Positions 25,245 through 34,441 of a stretch of DNA of 64,000 bases are shown here, piece after piece. Origin of the DNA: Tolypothrix sp. PCC 7712 (GTDB lineage Bacteria; Cyanobacteriota; Cyanobacteriia; Cyanobacteriales; Nostocaceae). Each line of letters starts with the position of its first letter. Position 1 is the stretch's first letter. Location of the stretch: contig NZ_CP063785.1 of assembly GCF_025860405.1 (NCBI RefSeq), positions 8,805,390 through 8,869,389 of the forward strand, in the 5' to 3' direction. The position numbers and the translations under genes are program-made. Below the pieces are notes generated by a model. The model ran no database searches, had not been told where the DNA came from, and saw only the letters and a list, made by a program, of their open reading frames with translations.

Positions 25245-27251
25245 ATGAGCATTTCGACTTCCGTGCTGAGTGATCTGCTACAGTTCCTCCCCTACCTGCG
25301 CCCCCAGCTATATTTCAAGGCTTCACTAACGGCGCTCTCCCATGCGATGGAAGACCAGGTTTTGGCGGCGACTTTAGTTGAGCCTTTGGTAATTGCTAGC
25401 TTCCAACGCGAGCGGTTCTACCGCCAAGAAGCTCATCGCTACCAACGGCTATCCGAGCGTAGTAGTCATGTATACGTGCTATCTGCACCAGAAACTGATT
25501 TTACTAATAGCTCGCAATACTACGAAAAAATAGCTTTTGAACCAGATGACGCTTTAAGCCAAGAATGGCATTTAGTGGTAATTGCAGATAATTATGCTAC
25601 TTGCTTGGTGTGCCGAGAAAACTTAGGCTCCATTGCCAAAAATAAGCAGGTTCCCGATCTAGTACCTAGTCTGGATATGGATACAGCACGTAGGTTTGAA
25701 GGCGTTTGGACATCAGAAAGGGGAGTCAGCCTAAAAGCAGCCCAATTGCTATTAGAAAGGATTGTAGTTTACAGACCAGATTTGCTAGATAAAGTCGAGG
25801 AAGCACGCCAGAGGTTTGGTATAGGGAAACCGCGCAGCGCCTCTGGAATAGCGCAGACTAACGAGTATGCTTGTGACATAGATACTGATCCTTTTGTGCA
25901 ACGCTTAGTAACTTATCTCCAAGCAAGTCAGTATAAATTACATAAAGCCTATCGTTCGATTACAGCCCAAGCACGCAAAGAACGCTTAATTAACTCCATC
26001 AGCACCGCCATTAGGCGATCGCTCGACCCTCATGAAGTCCTGCAAATAGCTGCACAAGAATTAGGGCAACACATGGGTGCTGGTCGTTGTTTAATTTACC
26101 GCGTGCAAGCTACAGAAGCCAAAGCCATCATTGAACATGAATTTTTAACTCCAGGGGTGACATCTGTGAAGGGGCAAACCTGGGAGTTAGATAAAAATCC
26201 TCTATTTCGGGAAATTATTCAACGGGGTGAGGGAGTTTGTGTCAGCGACACCTTAACCGAACCTTGGGTGAATAGTTCCACCATGTTGTCTGCGATCGCC
26301 AAAAAGTTTGCTATCCGTTCTTGGCTGATGGAACCAGTGTTTTATCAAGGCCGATTGTTAGGTGTCGTAGAGTTACACTATTGCACCATGCCCGTTCATG
26401 AGTGCCAACCTGCAGAATTGGATTTAGTAAAAGCGATCGCTATCCAAGTAGGAGCCGCTTTAATTCAAGCAGAAGCCTACGCTAACCTCGAAGTTCTCAA
26501 TCAGCAGTTAGAAGCCCTTGATCGCACCCGCAGCAACCTGATAGCCATTACTGGACACGAACTCCGCACGCCCCTATCTACCATCCAAGTTTGCCTGGAA
26601 AGTCTCGCCAGCGAACCAGATATGCCGCAAGATTTACAGCAAGTCATGCTAAGTACAGCGCTATCTGATTCCGAACGGATGCGGAAATTAGTGCAAGATT
26701 TCTTAACACTTTCTAACCTAGAAAGTGGGCGTGTAGAATGGCACCCAGAATCTTTAACTGTACAAGAGTGTGTCGATTTAGCCCTCAGCCGGATGCGGAC
26801 ACGCTCAGTCACTGAAAAACTTCCCCAAATTACCACTGAAATACCCCAACAACTGCCTTTAGTCAAAGCTGATGGTGATTGGCTAGTGGAGGTGATAGCA
26901 AAACTGGTAGATAACGCCTATAAATTTACCCCTGTACAAGGAGAAATCAGCATTAGTGCCACTAGTAATGGACAAAAGATGGTTGAGGTCACCGTGGCTG
27001 ATACAGGCAGGGGTATCGAGCCAAATCGCCTAGAAATAGTTTTTGACAGGTTTTATCAAGAAGAAGGCGCACTACGACGCAGCGCCGGCGGCACAGGTCT
27101 GGGATTAGCAATTTGTCGTCTCATTGTCAATGGTTGGGGCGGTGAAATTTGGGCAGAATCCAAAGGAAAAGACCAGGGCAGTCAATTTCGTTTTACGATC
27201 CCTATTGTTCAGGTTATCCAAGAGGAGAAGCGGACGAGGAAGGGGAGGTGA
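25245..27251 (+). CDS. Sensor histidine kinase with DICT and GAF domains
   Basis: About 668 residues from the chosen ATG (MSISTSVLSDLLQFLPYLRP, a typical start of DICT-domain proteins); an in-frame TTG 57 bp upstream and a GTG between them are alternatives. Domain order: DICT sensory domain (~1-205), GAF (~240-410, SISTAIRRSLDPHEVLQIAAQELG), HisKA with phosphorylated His at about 438 in ITGHELRTPLS, and HATPase with N-box LVDNAYKFTP, G1 DTGRGIEP and G2 GGTGLGLAI. DICT is linked with cyanobacterial light or nucleotide signalling. No response regulator is adjacent, so it is an orphan kinase. Confidence 0.9.
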   Translation: MSISTSVLSDLLQFLPYLRPQLYFKASLTALSHAMEDQVLAATLVEPLVIASFQRERFYRQEAHRYQRLSERSSHVYVLSAPETDFTNSSQYYEKIAFEPDDALSQEWHLVVIADNYATCLVCRENLGSIAKNKQVPDLVPSLDMDTARRFEGVWTSERGVSLKAAQLLLERIVVYRPDLLDKVEEARQRFGIGKPRSASGIAQTNEYACDIDTDPFVQRLVTYLQASQYKLHKAYRSITAQARKERLINSISTAIRRSLDPHEVLQIAAQELGQHMGAGRCLIYRVQATEAKAIIEHEFLTPGVTSVKGQTWELDKNPLFREIIQRGEGVCVSDTLTEPWVNSSTMLSAIAKKFAIRSWLMEPVFYQGRLLGVVELHYCTMPVHECQPAELDLVKAIAIQVGAALIQAEAYANLEVLNQQLEALDRTRSNLIAITGHELRTPLSTIQVCLESLASEPDMPQDLQQVMLSTALSDSERMRKLVQDFLTLSNLESGRVEWHPESLTVQECVDLALSRMRTRSVTEKLPQITTEIPQQLPLVKADGDWLVEVIAKLVDNAYKFTPVQGEISISATSNGQKMVEVTVADTGRGIEPNRLEIVFDRFYQEEGALRRSAGGTGLGLAICRLIVNGWGGEIWAESKGKDQGSQFRFTIPIVQVIQEEKRTRKGR

Positions 27252-27395
27252 GGGATTGGGGATTGGGGACTGGGGATTGGGGATTGGGGACTGGGGATGA
27301 GAGGGATGAGGGGGATGAGGGGATGAGGGGGAACAAACACCCAATGCCCAATGCCCAATGCCCCATGCCCAATGCCCAATGCCCCATTCCCAATT
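27252..27395. repeat. Heptamer repeat block (GGGGATT, GGGGATGAG, ATGCCCA)
   Basis: GGGGATTGGGGACT units, then 9-bp GGGATGAGG units, then CCCAATG/CCCCATG heptamers. It separates the kinase from psaD. Confidence 0.85.
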
Positions 27396-27480
27396 AAAAA
27401 CTGTTACAGTCTATAACGCGATCGCAATATGATCCGGTCGGCGGTGTTAGGATGCCCTAAAAACGTTGAGAGACTACTTT

Positions 27481-27900
27481 ATGGCAGAAACACTTTCTGG
27501 ACAAACTCCACTGTTTGCTGGCAGCACTGGCGGCCTCCTCAAAAAAGCAGAAGTGGAAGAAAAGTACGCTATCACCTGGACTAGCCCTAAGGCGCAAGTT
27601 TTTGAACTACCAACAGGTGGTGCAGCCACTATGCAACAAGGTCAAAACCTGCTGTACTTGGCTCGGAAAGAATATGGTATAGCTTTGGGTGGTCAACTCC
27701 GGAAATTTAAAATCACAGACTACAAAATTTACCGGATTTTACCCGGCGGAGAAACCACTTTGATTCACCCAGCTGATGGCGTATTCCCTGAAAAGGTGAA
27801 TGCAGGTCGTGAAAAAGTACGTTTTGTACCACGCAGAATTGGCGAAAATCCCAATCCATCAGCGATCAAGTTCAGTGGTAAATATACCTATGATGCATAG
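27481..27900 (+). CDS. psaD: Photosystem I reaction centre subunit II (PsaD)
   Basis: 139-residue stromal-side PSI subunit that docks ferredoxin and stabilises PsaC. Typical sequence: [78 protein letters not shown]. Length matches cyanobacterial PsaD. ATG is chosen over an in-frame TTG five codons upstream. TGTTACA about 85 bp upstream resembles half of the RpaB-bound HLR1 element, but this is weak. Confidence 0.97.
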   Translation: MAETLSGQTPLFAGSTGGLLKKAEVEEKYAITWTSPKAQVFELPTGGAATMQQGQNLLYLARKEYGIALGGQLRKFKITDYKIYRILPGGETTLIHPADGVFPEKVNAGREKVRFVPRRIGENPNPSAIKFSGKYTYDA

Positions 27901-27912
27901 GTACTAGTAGTA

Positions 27913-27930
27913 CGCCAAGGTAACTTGGCG
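27913..27930 (+). terminator. Hairpin after psaD
   Basis: CGCCAAG and CTTGGCG form a 7-bp stem with GTAA loop 12 bp after the stop. There is no clear T tract, so it may serve as a 3' stabiliser rather than a terminator. Confidence 0.4.
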
Positions 27931-28029
27931 GGGAAAAGGGGAAAGGAAAAAGGGGAAAGGTTTTTGTCCCTTACCCTTTTCCCTTTAACCTTTACCCAAC
28001 CTCCACCTAACATTTTTGGGTTGGCAGAC

Positions 28030-28190
28030 TACTAGGTACTAGGTATTGGGGACTGGGAATTAGGGAATAGGGATTAGGGACTAGGGACTAGGGAATGGAG
28101 AAGAGAAAAACTTTGATCCAATCTCAATACCTGATACCCTATGCCCTATGCTCTATAACCCAATCCCCAATACCCTATACCCAATCCCTT
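28030..28190. repeat. Short repeat block upstream of trpE
   Basis: GGGGACTGGGAATTAGG units, then TACCCTAT and CCCAATC units, continuing almost to the trpE start. Confidence 0.75.
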
Positions 28191-28199
28191 ACTGTGTTT

Positions 28200-29717
28200 A
28201 TGATTTTTCCCGATTTTTCTGATTTTTCTCAATTAGCTTCACAAGGTAACTTCGTTCCCGTTTATCAGGAATGGGTGGCAGATCTGGATACGCCTGTATC
28301 AGCTTGGTATAAGGTCTGTGCTGGTCAACCCTACAGCTTTTTGTTGGAATCTGTGGAAGGCGGGGAAAAGCTAGGTCGTTATAGTTTATTGGGTTGCGAT
28401 CCTCTGTGGATATTAGAAGCTAGGGGTGATAGTACAACCCAAACACACCGTGATGGTTCGCAAGTGGTGTTTGCTGGTGACCCTTTTACGGCTTTAGCCA
28501 ATTGTTTAGCACCTTATAAACCAGTTAAGTTACCACAACTGCCACCAGGAATCGGTGGGTTGTTTGGCTTTTGGGGCTATGAATTAATTAATTGGATAGA
28601 ACCCCGGGTGCCAATTTATCCCCAGGATGAAAGAAATATTCCTGATGGGTTGTGGATGCAGGTAGACCACCTGTTAATTTTTGATCAAGTCAAGCGGAAA
28701 ATTTGGGCGATCGCTTATGCTGATTTACGCGATCCAAATGTGGATTTACAAGGAGCTTATCAACAAGCCTGCGATCGCGTCTCCCAAATGGTCAGTAAGT
28801 TATCTTTGCCGTTGTCACCAGAGAAAACTATCTTTGAATGGACACCCCCAGCGAGTAGAAGTAAAGTTTCCTCTATAGAAGAATATACGAGTAACTTTAC
28901 GCGCAAAGACTTCTGCGCCAGTGTCGAAAAAGCTAAACAATACATCAAAGCTGGAGATATTTTTCAAGTCGTTATTTCTCAGAGGTTATCAACAGAATAT
29001 ACAGGCGATCCTTTTGCCCTTTACCGTTCGCTGCGGCAAATTAATCCCTCGCCTTACATGGCGTATTTTAACTTTCAGGATTGGCAAATTATTGGCTCTA
29101 GCCCCGAAGTGATGGTGAAAGCAGAACGCGATCGCGATGGTGATATTATCGCCACAGTCCGTCCGATTGCGGGAACGCGCCCTAGGGGTAAAACTAGCAA
29201 GGAAGATGCAGCCTATGCCGAAGATTTGCTGCAAGACCCCAAAGAAATTGCCGAACACGTGATGTTGGTAGATTTGGGAAGAAATGATTTAGGACGCGTT
29301 TGTCAAAGCGGTAGCGTCAGAGTTGATGAATTAATGGTGGTGGAACGTTACTCTCATGTGATGCACATTGTGAGTAATGTTGTGGGTAAGTTAGCAGATG
29401 ATAAAACCGCATGGGATTTACTCAAAGCTTGCTTCCCGGCTGGTACAGTTAGCGGCGCACCCAAAATTCGGGCGATGGAAATTATTCACGAATTAGAACC
29501 CAGTCGTCGCGGTGTTTATTCTGGTGTTTATGGTTATTACGATTTTGAAGGGCAATTAAATAGTGCGATCGCAATTCGCACTATGGTATTTAATAACCAT
29601 CAAGTTACTGTGCAAGCTGGTGCTGGCTTAGTAGCTGATTCTGAACCAGAAAAAGAATATGAAGAAACACTGAATAAAGCCAGAGGTTTGTTAGAAGCAA
29701 TTCGTTGTTTAAGATAA
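28200..29717 (+). CDS. trpE: Anthranilate synthase component I (TrpE)
   Basis: About 505 residues from the chosen ATG; converts chorismate plus ammonia/glutamine to anthranilate, the first committed step of tryptophan synthesis. The N-terminal LLESVEGGEKLGRYSLLG carries the LLES motif involved in tryptophan feedback. Catalytic half: INPSPYMAYF, VRPIAGTRPRGK, LVDLGRNDLGRV, SHVMHIVSNV, FPAGTVSGAPKIRAMEII and a C-terminal IRTMVF/QAGAGLVADS. The frame is open 35 codons further upstream, but that part is translated tandem repeat. Confidence 0.93.
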   Translation: MIFPDFSDFSQLASQGNFVPVYQEWVADLDTPVSAWYKVCAGQPYSFLLESVEGGEKLGRYSLLGCDPLWILEARGDSTTQTHRDGSQVVFAGDPFTALANCLAPYKPVKLPQLPPGIGGLFGFWGYELINWIEPRVPIYPQDERNIPDGLWMQVDHLLIFDQVKRKIWAIAYADLRDPNVDLQGAYQQACDRVSQMVSKLSLPLSPEKTIFEWTPPASRSKVSSIEEYTSNFTRKDFCASVEKAKQYIKAGDIFQVVISQRLSTEYTGDPFALYRSLRQINPSPYMAYFNFQDWQIIGSSPEVMVKAERDRDGDIIATVRPIAGTRPRGKTSKEDAAYAEDLLQDPKEIAEHVMLVDLGRNDLGRVCQSGSVRVDELMVVERYSHVMHIVSNVVGKLADDKTAWDLLKACFPAGTVSGAPKIRAMEIIHELEPSRRGVYSGVYGYYDFEGQLNSAIAIRTMVFNNHQVTVQAGAGLVADSEPEKEYEETLNKARGLLEAIRCLR

Positions 29718-29776
29718 ATCAATTAACACCAAGGCGCAAACTTCTAGTAGGATGCGTTAGCGGCGAGAGTACGGCA

Positions 29777-30070
29777 TCAAATTTCAACTTCTTCAAAATG
29801 TTCAACGGTGGGAAAAGGCTCATAAAAATGATGTAGTAACTTTTTCCACTCTTGATAATCAGCAGAACTTCTAAATTCTACAGTATGAGATTCTAAGGTT
29901 TCCCATCTGACGAGTAAGAGATATTTACCCTTAACTTCAATGCAGCGATGGAGTTCATGAGATAAATATCCCTTAATGGAAGAGATAATCTTGGAAGCTG
30001 TTTTGAATGCAGATTCAAATTCTGATTCCATCCCTGGTTTGACATGAAGCATAACTGCCTCAAGAATCAT
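29777..30070 (-). CDS. Antibiotic biosynthesis monooxygenase (ABM) domain protein
   Basis: 97 residues spanning a single ABM ferredoxin-like fold: ILEAVMLHVKPGMESEFE, ISSIKGYLSHELHRC, YLLLVRWETLESHT and FRSSADYQEWKKLLHHF. Members include quinol monooxygenases and stress-related small proteins; substrate unknown. It is convergent with trpE and followed upstream by the Septu-like pair on the same strand. Confidence 0.85.
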   Translation of the reverse strand: MILEAVMLHVKPGMESEFESAFKTASKIISSIKGYLSHELHRCIEVKGKYLLLVRWETLESHTVEFRSSADYQEWKKLLHHFYEPFPTVEHFEEVEI

Positions 30071-30152
30071 AAAATATGACCTGAAAACTGAAGATGATGC
30101 CGTTTAGTATAATGCGATCGCATACATATAAAGCTAGATATTTTCAAATATA

Positions 30153-30788
30153 TTACTGGAGTATATAAGTTATCGCAGCACAAAACTCTTCATTTTCTCC
30201 ATTTTCATTGGGTTGACAGAAGCTTTGAAACAATATTTGTCTTTCGTTTTCAGTGAGATCTTCAAGACCTTCCAATATAGCTTCTATTGCTCCAATACGC
30301 ATTTTTTGTAGCTTATCAATATTCAGACCTAGTTTATCAATTGTGGTGTCGGCAGCATACTTTTTATTTAGATCTGATGTTATTGATAGAATCTGTCCAT
30401 CTTCTGTATATCTAAAAAAATCAGCACAGTTAATATTTAAAGGTGAAACCATTAGGTTATCATCATACCATTTATCTTTTTTCTTACCACAATGTAGAGG
30501 TTCATTTGGTACCGTATCTTTTTGGCATGATGCCAGTAAATTTGTGTATTCTAGTGCTAATTCAGGATAAGTTGTTCTTGGTTTTAAATGTTCAATATGA
30601 CTGTTAGCAATAGTAATCCGACTTCCACAATAACAGCAAATAAAATATTGTTCTTGTAGCAATGAGTGATGTACATCAGTTTTCTGCGGCTTACTGAAGT
30701 TGCTCCAGCTTGGTGTCCAGTCATCATTTGCTAGTTCCTTCCAATTTGAAAAACTCTGTGGCTCCTCACTCTTTCTAATGTACTTCAC
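30153..30788 (-). CDS. ptuB: PtuB-like HNH endonuclease of a Septu-type defence pair
   Basis: 211 residues of the TIGR02646-type HNH family. Zinc and catalytic landmarks: C51-C52-Y-C54, SHIEHLKP with His64 and His67, YPELALEYTNLLASC with Asn83 and Cys88, and HCGKKKDKW with Cys100. Such proteins are the nuclease of Septu (PtuA-PtuB) and of retron Ec78-like systems. Its ATG overlaps the ptuA stop (ATGA), showing translational coupling. No reverse transcriptase or retron RNA is visible nearby, so the stand-alone Septu assignment is favoured. Confidence 0.82.
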   Translation of the reverse strand: MKYIRKSEEPQSFSNWKELANDDWTPSWSNFSKPQKTDVHHSLLQEQYFICCYCGSRITIANSHIEHLKPRTTYPELALEYTNLLASCQKDTVPNEPLHCGKKKDKWYDDNLMVSPLNINCADFFRYTEDGQILSITSDLNKKYAADTTIDKLGLNIDKLQKMRIGAIEAILEGLEDLTENERQILFQSFCQPNENGENEEFCAAITYILQ

Positions 30789-32041
30789 CGCTTCAAAATC
30801 TCTTTTCGTCTAATAGATACACGTGCTTTTATTAATTCTGGATCATCTTCTCCGATATCATCGCTAATTTGTTGACACAATTGCCTTGCACTATCAAGAT
30901 TACCTTCGTCAATGAGTTGAAACAAGTCGTGTAAACTCTTTTTAAACTCTTCTGGACGTTTTATATCATCCATAACATCTTCTAAAATTTGATTACTATC
31001 TCTACCATACGAACTTTGCGGACGATTAGCAACAATACCTTGATCTGTATTTTTTAAAATATAAATATTATCAGGTTTAACATAACTAATTACCTGAGGT
31101 GAATGAGTAGTAACAATAAATTGACAATTTGGAAAAGTTTTTATTAAAGATGTAATAATTCTCCTCTGCCAATTTGGGTGTAGATGCAGTTCAATTTCAT
31201 CAATAAGAACTACACCGCTACCTTGAAGCGGATTTTGTAACCCAGGGTTAGCGATTGCTAAACGTCTTGCCAAATCTCCTACCATTGCCAACAGGCATTT
31301 TTCGCCATCAGATAGCTGATTCACAATGAGTTCTTCACCTTGTTTTTGTAACGTCATTTTTAAAGGAGAACGACGAACCCTTAAGTTAGAAAAACTGGGT
31401 ATCAATGAAGATATAGCTTGCCTCACTGCTTGTAATTGCTTGTCCCGATAAGCGGCATTATCTTCTAGACGTAATTCATTCTCTAAATCTTCTTGCTTTC
31501 TAAACCATTCAAAAAATATCCTGAATTCACTACCTACTCCTGTAAGCGAATTTTCATAAGCATCTATTTGTTCAAATGAGTGCTTTGTGCGAATCTTCAA
31601 GGGAATATCCAATACAGCACGATTCGTAGAATAATAAACTGCTAGAGGAATATTGAATTGATGAGATGTATATAAATTTTGTTTGATATGTTCGACAATT
31701 TTTGACAGTGTAGATAAGTTACTGCTAGTATCTTTCTTGCGTCCTTTCTTAACTTTTGTTAAAGACCATATTGCTTCTTCATAATCAAATGAAATGACAA
31801 TCTCGTTATGAGTCTCCTTTTTTCCATTAGAAATATCTTCTTCTGTAAATAGCCTTCCAGAAGGTGTCGAGTGTTGAATTGAGCTAGTAAAACGCGACAG
31901 AAGAATAGCGAGACAATCCAGAATACTCGATTTACCTACACCATTAATACCAATCAGTACTGTTGGCTCGGTTTCATCGAAATCTAGTGTCAAATCACCG
32001 ATTCCACGGAATGATTGCATTATCAAGCGTTTGACTTTCAT
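30785..32041 (-). CDS. ptuA: PtuA-like AAA/ABC-type ATPase of a Septu-type defence pair
   Basis: 418 residues. Walker A GINGVGKSS (31-39), ABC-like signature LSDGEKCLLAMVGDLARRLA, Walker B VVLIDEIELHLHPNWQRR and the switch His in FIVTTHSPQVISY define an OLD/RecF-like SMC-type ATPase of the PtuA family. A helical middle region (~170-240) fits the coiled insertion. In Septu the ATPase senses infection or nucleotide state and controls the HNH partner; the signal here is unknown. It is the first gene of the pair. Confidence 0.82.
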   Translation of the reverse strand: MKVKRLIMQSFRGIGDLTLDFDETEPTVLIGINGVGKSSILDCLAILLSRFTSSIQHSTPSGRLFTEEDISNGKKETHNEIVISFDYEEAIWSLTKVKKGRKKDTSSNLSTLSKIVEHIKQNLYTSHQFNIPLAVYYSTNRAVLDIPLKIRTKHSFEQIDAYENSLTGVGSEFRIFFEWFRKQEDLENELRLEDNAAYRDKQLQAVRQAISSLIPSFSNLRVRRSPLKMTLQKQGEELIVNQLSDGEKCLLAMVGDLARRLAIANPGLQNPLQGSGVVLIDEIELHLHPNWQRRIITSLIKTFPNCQFIVTTHSPQVISYVKPDNIYILKNTDQGIVANRPQSSYGRDSNQILEDVMDDIKRPEEFKKSLHDLFQLIDEGNLDSARQLCQQISDDIGEDDPELIKARVSIRRKEILKR

Positions 32042-32067
32042 AGTTTTAAGTACGATGTATGTAATTC

Positions 32068-32092
32068 ATTGGGTGAGAAACGCCCACCCAAT
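32068..32092. repeat. ATTGGGTG...CACCCAAT hairpin
   Basis: 8-bp perfect stem between the metallophosphatase stop and the ptuA start, on the minus-strand path from one to the other. No T tract; possible weak terminator. Confidence 0.4.
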
Positions 32093-32112
32093 ATTTCTTA
32101 TAAAGCCAGGTA

Positions 32113-33027
32113 TTAGGCTGATTTTAACTTAATTACTCCTCTATCAAACACTTGGTTATCAGTACCAATACCACTGATTTCTATTCTATCGGCATAGACT
32201 TCATAGGCAGCAAAACTTAAATTGCTAGTCGAGTATTCTGTCCATTCATTTTTCCCGACAGGACGATTACCTGCACCTGCGCCACATATTAAATAAGTTG
32301 TGCCATTAATTGAGCGGGTACGTTCATAATGGTGTTCATGACCATTGATATAAAGTTGTACGCCGTATTTTTGAAATAGCGGAGTAAAAGTCTTAATAAA
32401 ATCGGGATTACTTCCATAGGCTCCCGATGCATAAATAGGATGATGTCCAAATACTACTTTCCAAGTAGCTTTGCTGAGGCTTAATTCTTTTTCTAACCAA
32501 GTTAGCTGATTTTTCCAGTCAGCATTACCGTTAGTATCTAGCGCAAAAAATTGTACATTTCCTTGGCTAAATGTATAGTAGCGTCCCTTCATATTAAAGC
32601 CGGGATATTTAACTTGTGGATCGCCGTTAGCAGTGCGGATATCATGATTGCCTAAACAAGCTTGAAATTTCACACCTTGCTTGAGTAAATCTTTATAAGG
32701 ACGCTCAAATACATCTGCAATCTTTTCAATTTCACCGTTGTTATAAATATTATCTCCGGCTAAAACGACTAAATTATAAGGATTTTTTTTGTGATAATTA
32801 GTCATTGCCCTAGCTACAGCATACTGTCCTTTTGCACCTGTACCTGTATCTGCAACTGAGACAAAACGGAGTAGCAAGTCTTTTGTGGGTGGATTAGCTG
32901 CGATCGCAGTATCTTTTTGAGCTAAATCAGCACTTTGACTATTTTGCCGAGTTAATATCCAAGTTAATCCTGTACCAACAAAACCAAGGCTACTTAAAAA
33001 TAAAAATTGGCGGCGTTTTAGGTTCAT
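32113..33027 (-). CDS. Tat-exported metallophosphatase (purple-acid-phosphatase-like)
   Basis: 304 residues from the ATG before LKRRQFLFLSS; the twin-arginine and following hydrophobic run (FVGTGLTWI) indicate Tat export. Calcineurin-like metal ligands: SVADTGTGAKGQYAV, VLAGDNIY, LGNHD, FGHHPIYASG and INGHEHHYER. It probably releases phosphate from organic esters outside the cytoplasm, but the substrate is not determined. No Pho-box repeats were found upstream. An in-frame start 48 bp upstream would bury the Tat motif, so the internal ATG is preferred. Confidence 0.88.
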   Translation of the reverse strand: MNLKRRQFLFLSSLGFVGTGLTWILTRQNSQSADLAQKDTAIAANPPTKDLLLRFVSVADTGTGAKGQYAVARAMTNYHKKNPYNLVVLAGDNIYNNGEIEKIADVFERPYKDLLKQGVKFQACLGNHDIRTANGDPQVKYPGFNMKGRYYTFSQGNVQFFALDTNGNADWKNQLTWLEKELSLSKATWKVVFGHHPIYASGAYGSNPDFIKTFTPLFQKYGVQLYINGHEHHYERTRSINGTTYLICGAGAGNRPVGKNEWTEYSTSNLSFAAYEVYADRIEISGIGTDNQVFDRGVIKLKSA

Positions 33028-33162
33028 AAATGATTCAATTCCACAACTAGTCAGTTTAGCCAGAGCAATGGACAATGAAGTGATACATTAAGGCAGAAGA
33101 AGCTGCATTGCTCAATAATGTATTTGATTTTTATTTGATTCGTTGCTCTTGGTGAAAGTTCC

Positions 33163-34074
33163 ATGTCGCAAGACAATCCGAAATCACAACGTCCCCAAAG
33201 ACCTTATCAGAGAAACCAGCCATTTTGGAAGTCTGCTATTATCCAATTTCTCAGGGGGACAATTAGGCTGTTAGAGTCGGCGGTGGTGAAGCTAGAAACA
33301 GCACCGCCACCGGGAACTGCGGAAACTCCTGGTTTTTGGGGTGGATTGCTGGCTAAAGTCCGCAATTTTTTACCAGCGAATTTGTCTGCAAAGTTGTCTG
33401 ATACGGCTTTGAGCGGGATTATTGCTAGTATTGCTGTGGTTTTAGTGTGGACAACTAGTAGCTTGTTTACGAATAAACCTGCTGAAGTTGCGATCGCACC
33501 TCCTGCTGAAGAAGTTCCAACACCAACGCCAACGATAACTACTCCGCCTTCCCCAGAGTCTACCACCCCAGAAACTCCAGCACCGGAAGAAGTAACACCG
33601 TCGCCATCAGCAGAAGTTTCGCCACCGGAACTAGAAATAGAACCAACACCGACACCGGAAGCCACACCAACACCAGAAGTAACTCCAACACCGGAAGCAA
33701 CATCAACACCGGAACCGACACCAACGCCAACGCCAGCTGTGCAATTAACACCAGAACAGATTTTAATTGCAGCTATCGAAAATCAAGTAGCCCAAATTAG
33801 CGATCGCGTTGCTTCTGGACTCATCAAATCAATTCAAGCCAATTTTCGGACTAGTAATTTAACTGTCAAAATTAGTGATGATTGGTATACTCTCAGCGAA
33901 ACTCAACAGGATCAACTTGCAGCTGATATTTTACAACGCTCTCAAGAACTCGATTTCACTCATTTAGAGGTGGTTGATTTTCAAGATAGGCTGATAGCGC
34001 GGAATCCAGTGGTGGGAAATGAGATGATTATTTTTAAACGGCGTGTGAGCGAGCATAAAATCAGCGCAAAATAA
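33163..34074 (+). CDS. Membrane-anchored protein with Pro/Thr-rich linker
   Basis: 303 residues. A positively charged N-terminus (about 1-60), one hydrophobic helix near 85-105 (LSGIIASIAVVLVWTTSSLF), a low-complexity P-T-P/E linker (about 115-195, repeating TPTPE), and a folded C-terminal domain (about 198-300) with LTPEQILIAAIENQVAQISD and LTVKISDDWYTLSETQQDQL. This organisation looks like a cyanobacterial conserved protein of unknown function with the C-terminal domain displayed beyond the membrane. The function is unknown. Confidence 0.75.
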   Translation: MSQDNPKSQRPQRPYQRNQPFWKSAIIQFLRGTIRLLESAVVKLETAPPPGTAETPGFWGGLLAKVRNFLPANLSAKLSDTALSGIIASIAVVLVWTTSSLFTNKPAEVAIAPPAEEVPTPTPTITTPPSPESTTPETPAPEEVTPSPSAEVSPPELEIEPTPTPEATPTPEVTPTPEATSTPEPTPTPTPAVQLTPEQILIAAIENQVAQISDRVASGLIKSIQANFRTSNLTVKISDDWYTLSETQQDQLAADILQRSQELDFTHLEVVDFQDRLIARNPVVGNEMIIFKRRVSEHKISAK

Positions 34075-34126
34075 AGCATTCGTCAGCTTTGATGGTTGAT
34101 TCCCTATATTTCATTAATTTGCTGAT

Positions 34127-34240
34127 TACCAATTTAAATAATGTTTGGGACAGATAAATGCTTTGTAGGGGCAAGGCATCCACAATCTTTTGGTATATTC
34201 AATTATCTTACTGGTGCCGTGCCCTACTTATCTGTCTACA
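34127..34240. repeat. Family C interspersed repeat
   Basis: TACCAATTTAAATAATGTTT, TAGGGGCAAGGCATCCAC and AATCTTTTGGTATATTCAAT, then GGTGCCGTGCCC. It is nearly collinear with the copy at 58.35 kb. Confidence 0.65.
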
Positions 34241-34249
34241 CAATTAACG

Positions 34250-34277
34250 AAAAACCCGGCTTTTTTAAACCGGGTTT
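34250..34277 (-). terminator. Intrinsic terminator of transaldolase gene
   Basis: On the minus strand AAACCCGG and CCGGGTTT form an 8-bp stem followed by TTTTTCG. It lies about 160 bp beyond the tal stop codon, with a MITE in between. Confidence 0.75.
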
Positions 34278-34324
34278 GAGAGTCAACTATTAAGTTTCAA
34301 AGTGCTAATCAATGGGTGAATCTC

Positions 34325-34441
34325 TAAGCAACTTCCAAGTAAAAGAATATTCCATTGCTATTATTGACGATTGACTGTTAACTGTGAACCGTCAACCGTC
34401 AACGACTTGAACGGAATAATTTATTTTTTGGAATACCCTAA
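34325..34441. mobile_element. MITE, TTAGGGACTTCC-ended family, GTTGACNGTTAAC core
   Basis: Left end TAAGCAACTTCCAAG, right end TTTTGGAATACCCTAAG, interior GATTGACTGTTAACTGTG and GTCAACCGTCAACG. It abuts the tal stop codon: the TAG lies inside the right terminal sequence. Sisters near 6.24 and 52.93 kb. Confidence 0.7.

Noticed and set aside
28095-28199. Upstream extension of TrpE
   Set aside because: Translated short tandem repeat; not part of TrpE.
30153-32041. Retron-linked HNH/ATPase pair
   Set aside because: No reverse transcriptase and no msr/msd-like structured region in the flanks.
33207-33751. Minus-strand frames opposite the Pro/Thr-rich linker
   Set aside because: Gly/Val/Leu-rich shadows of the TPTPE repeat coding strand.
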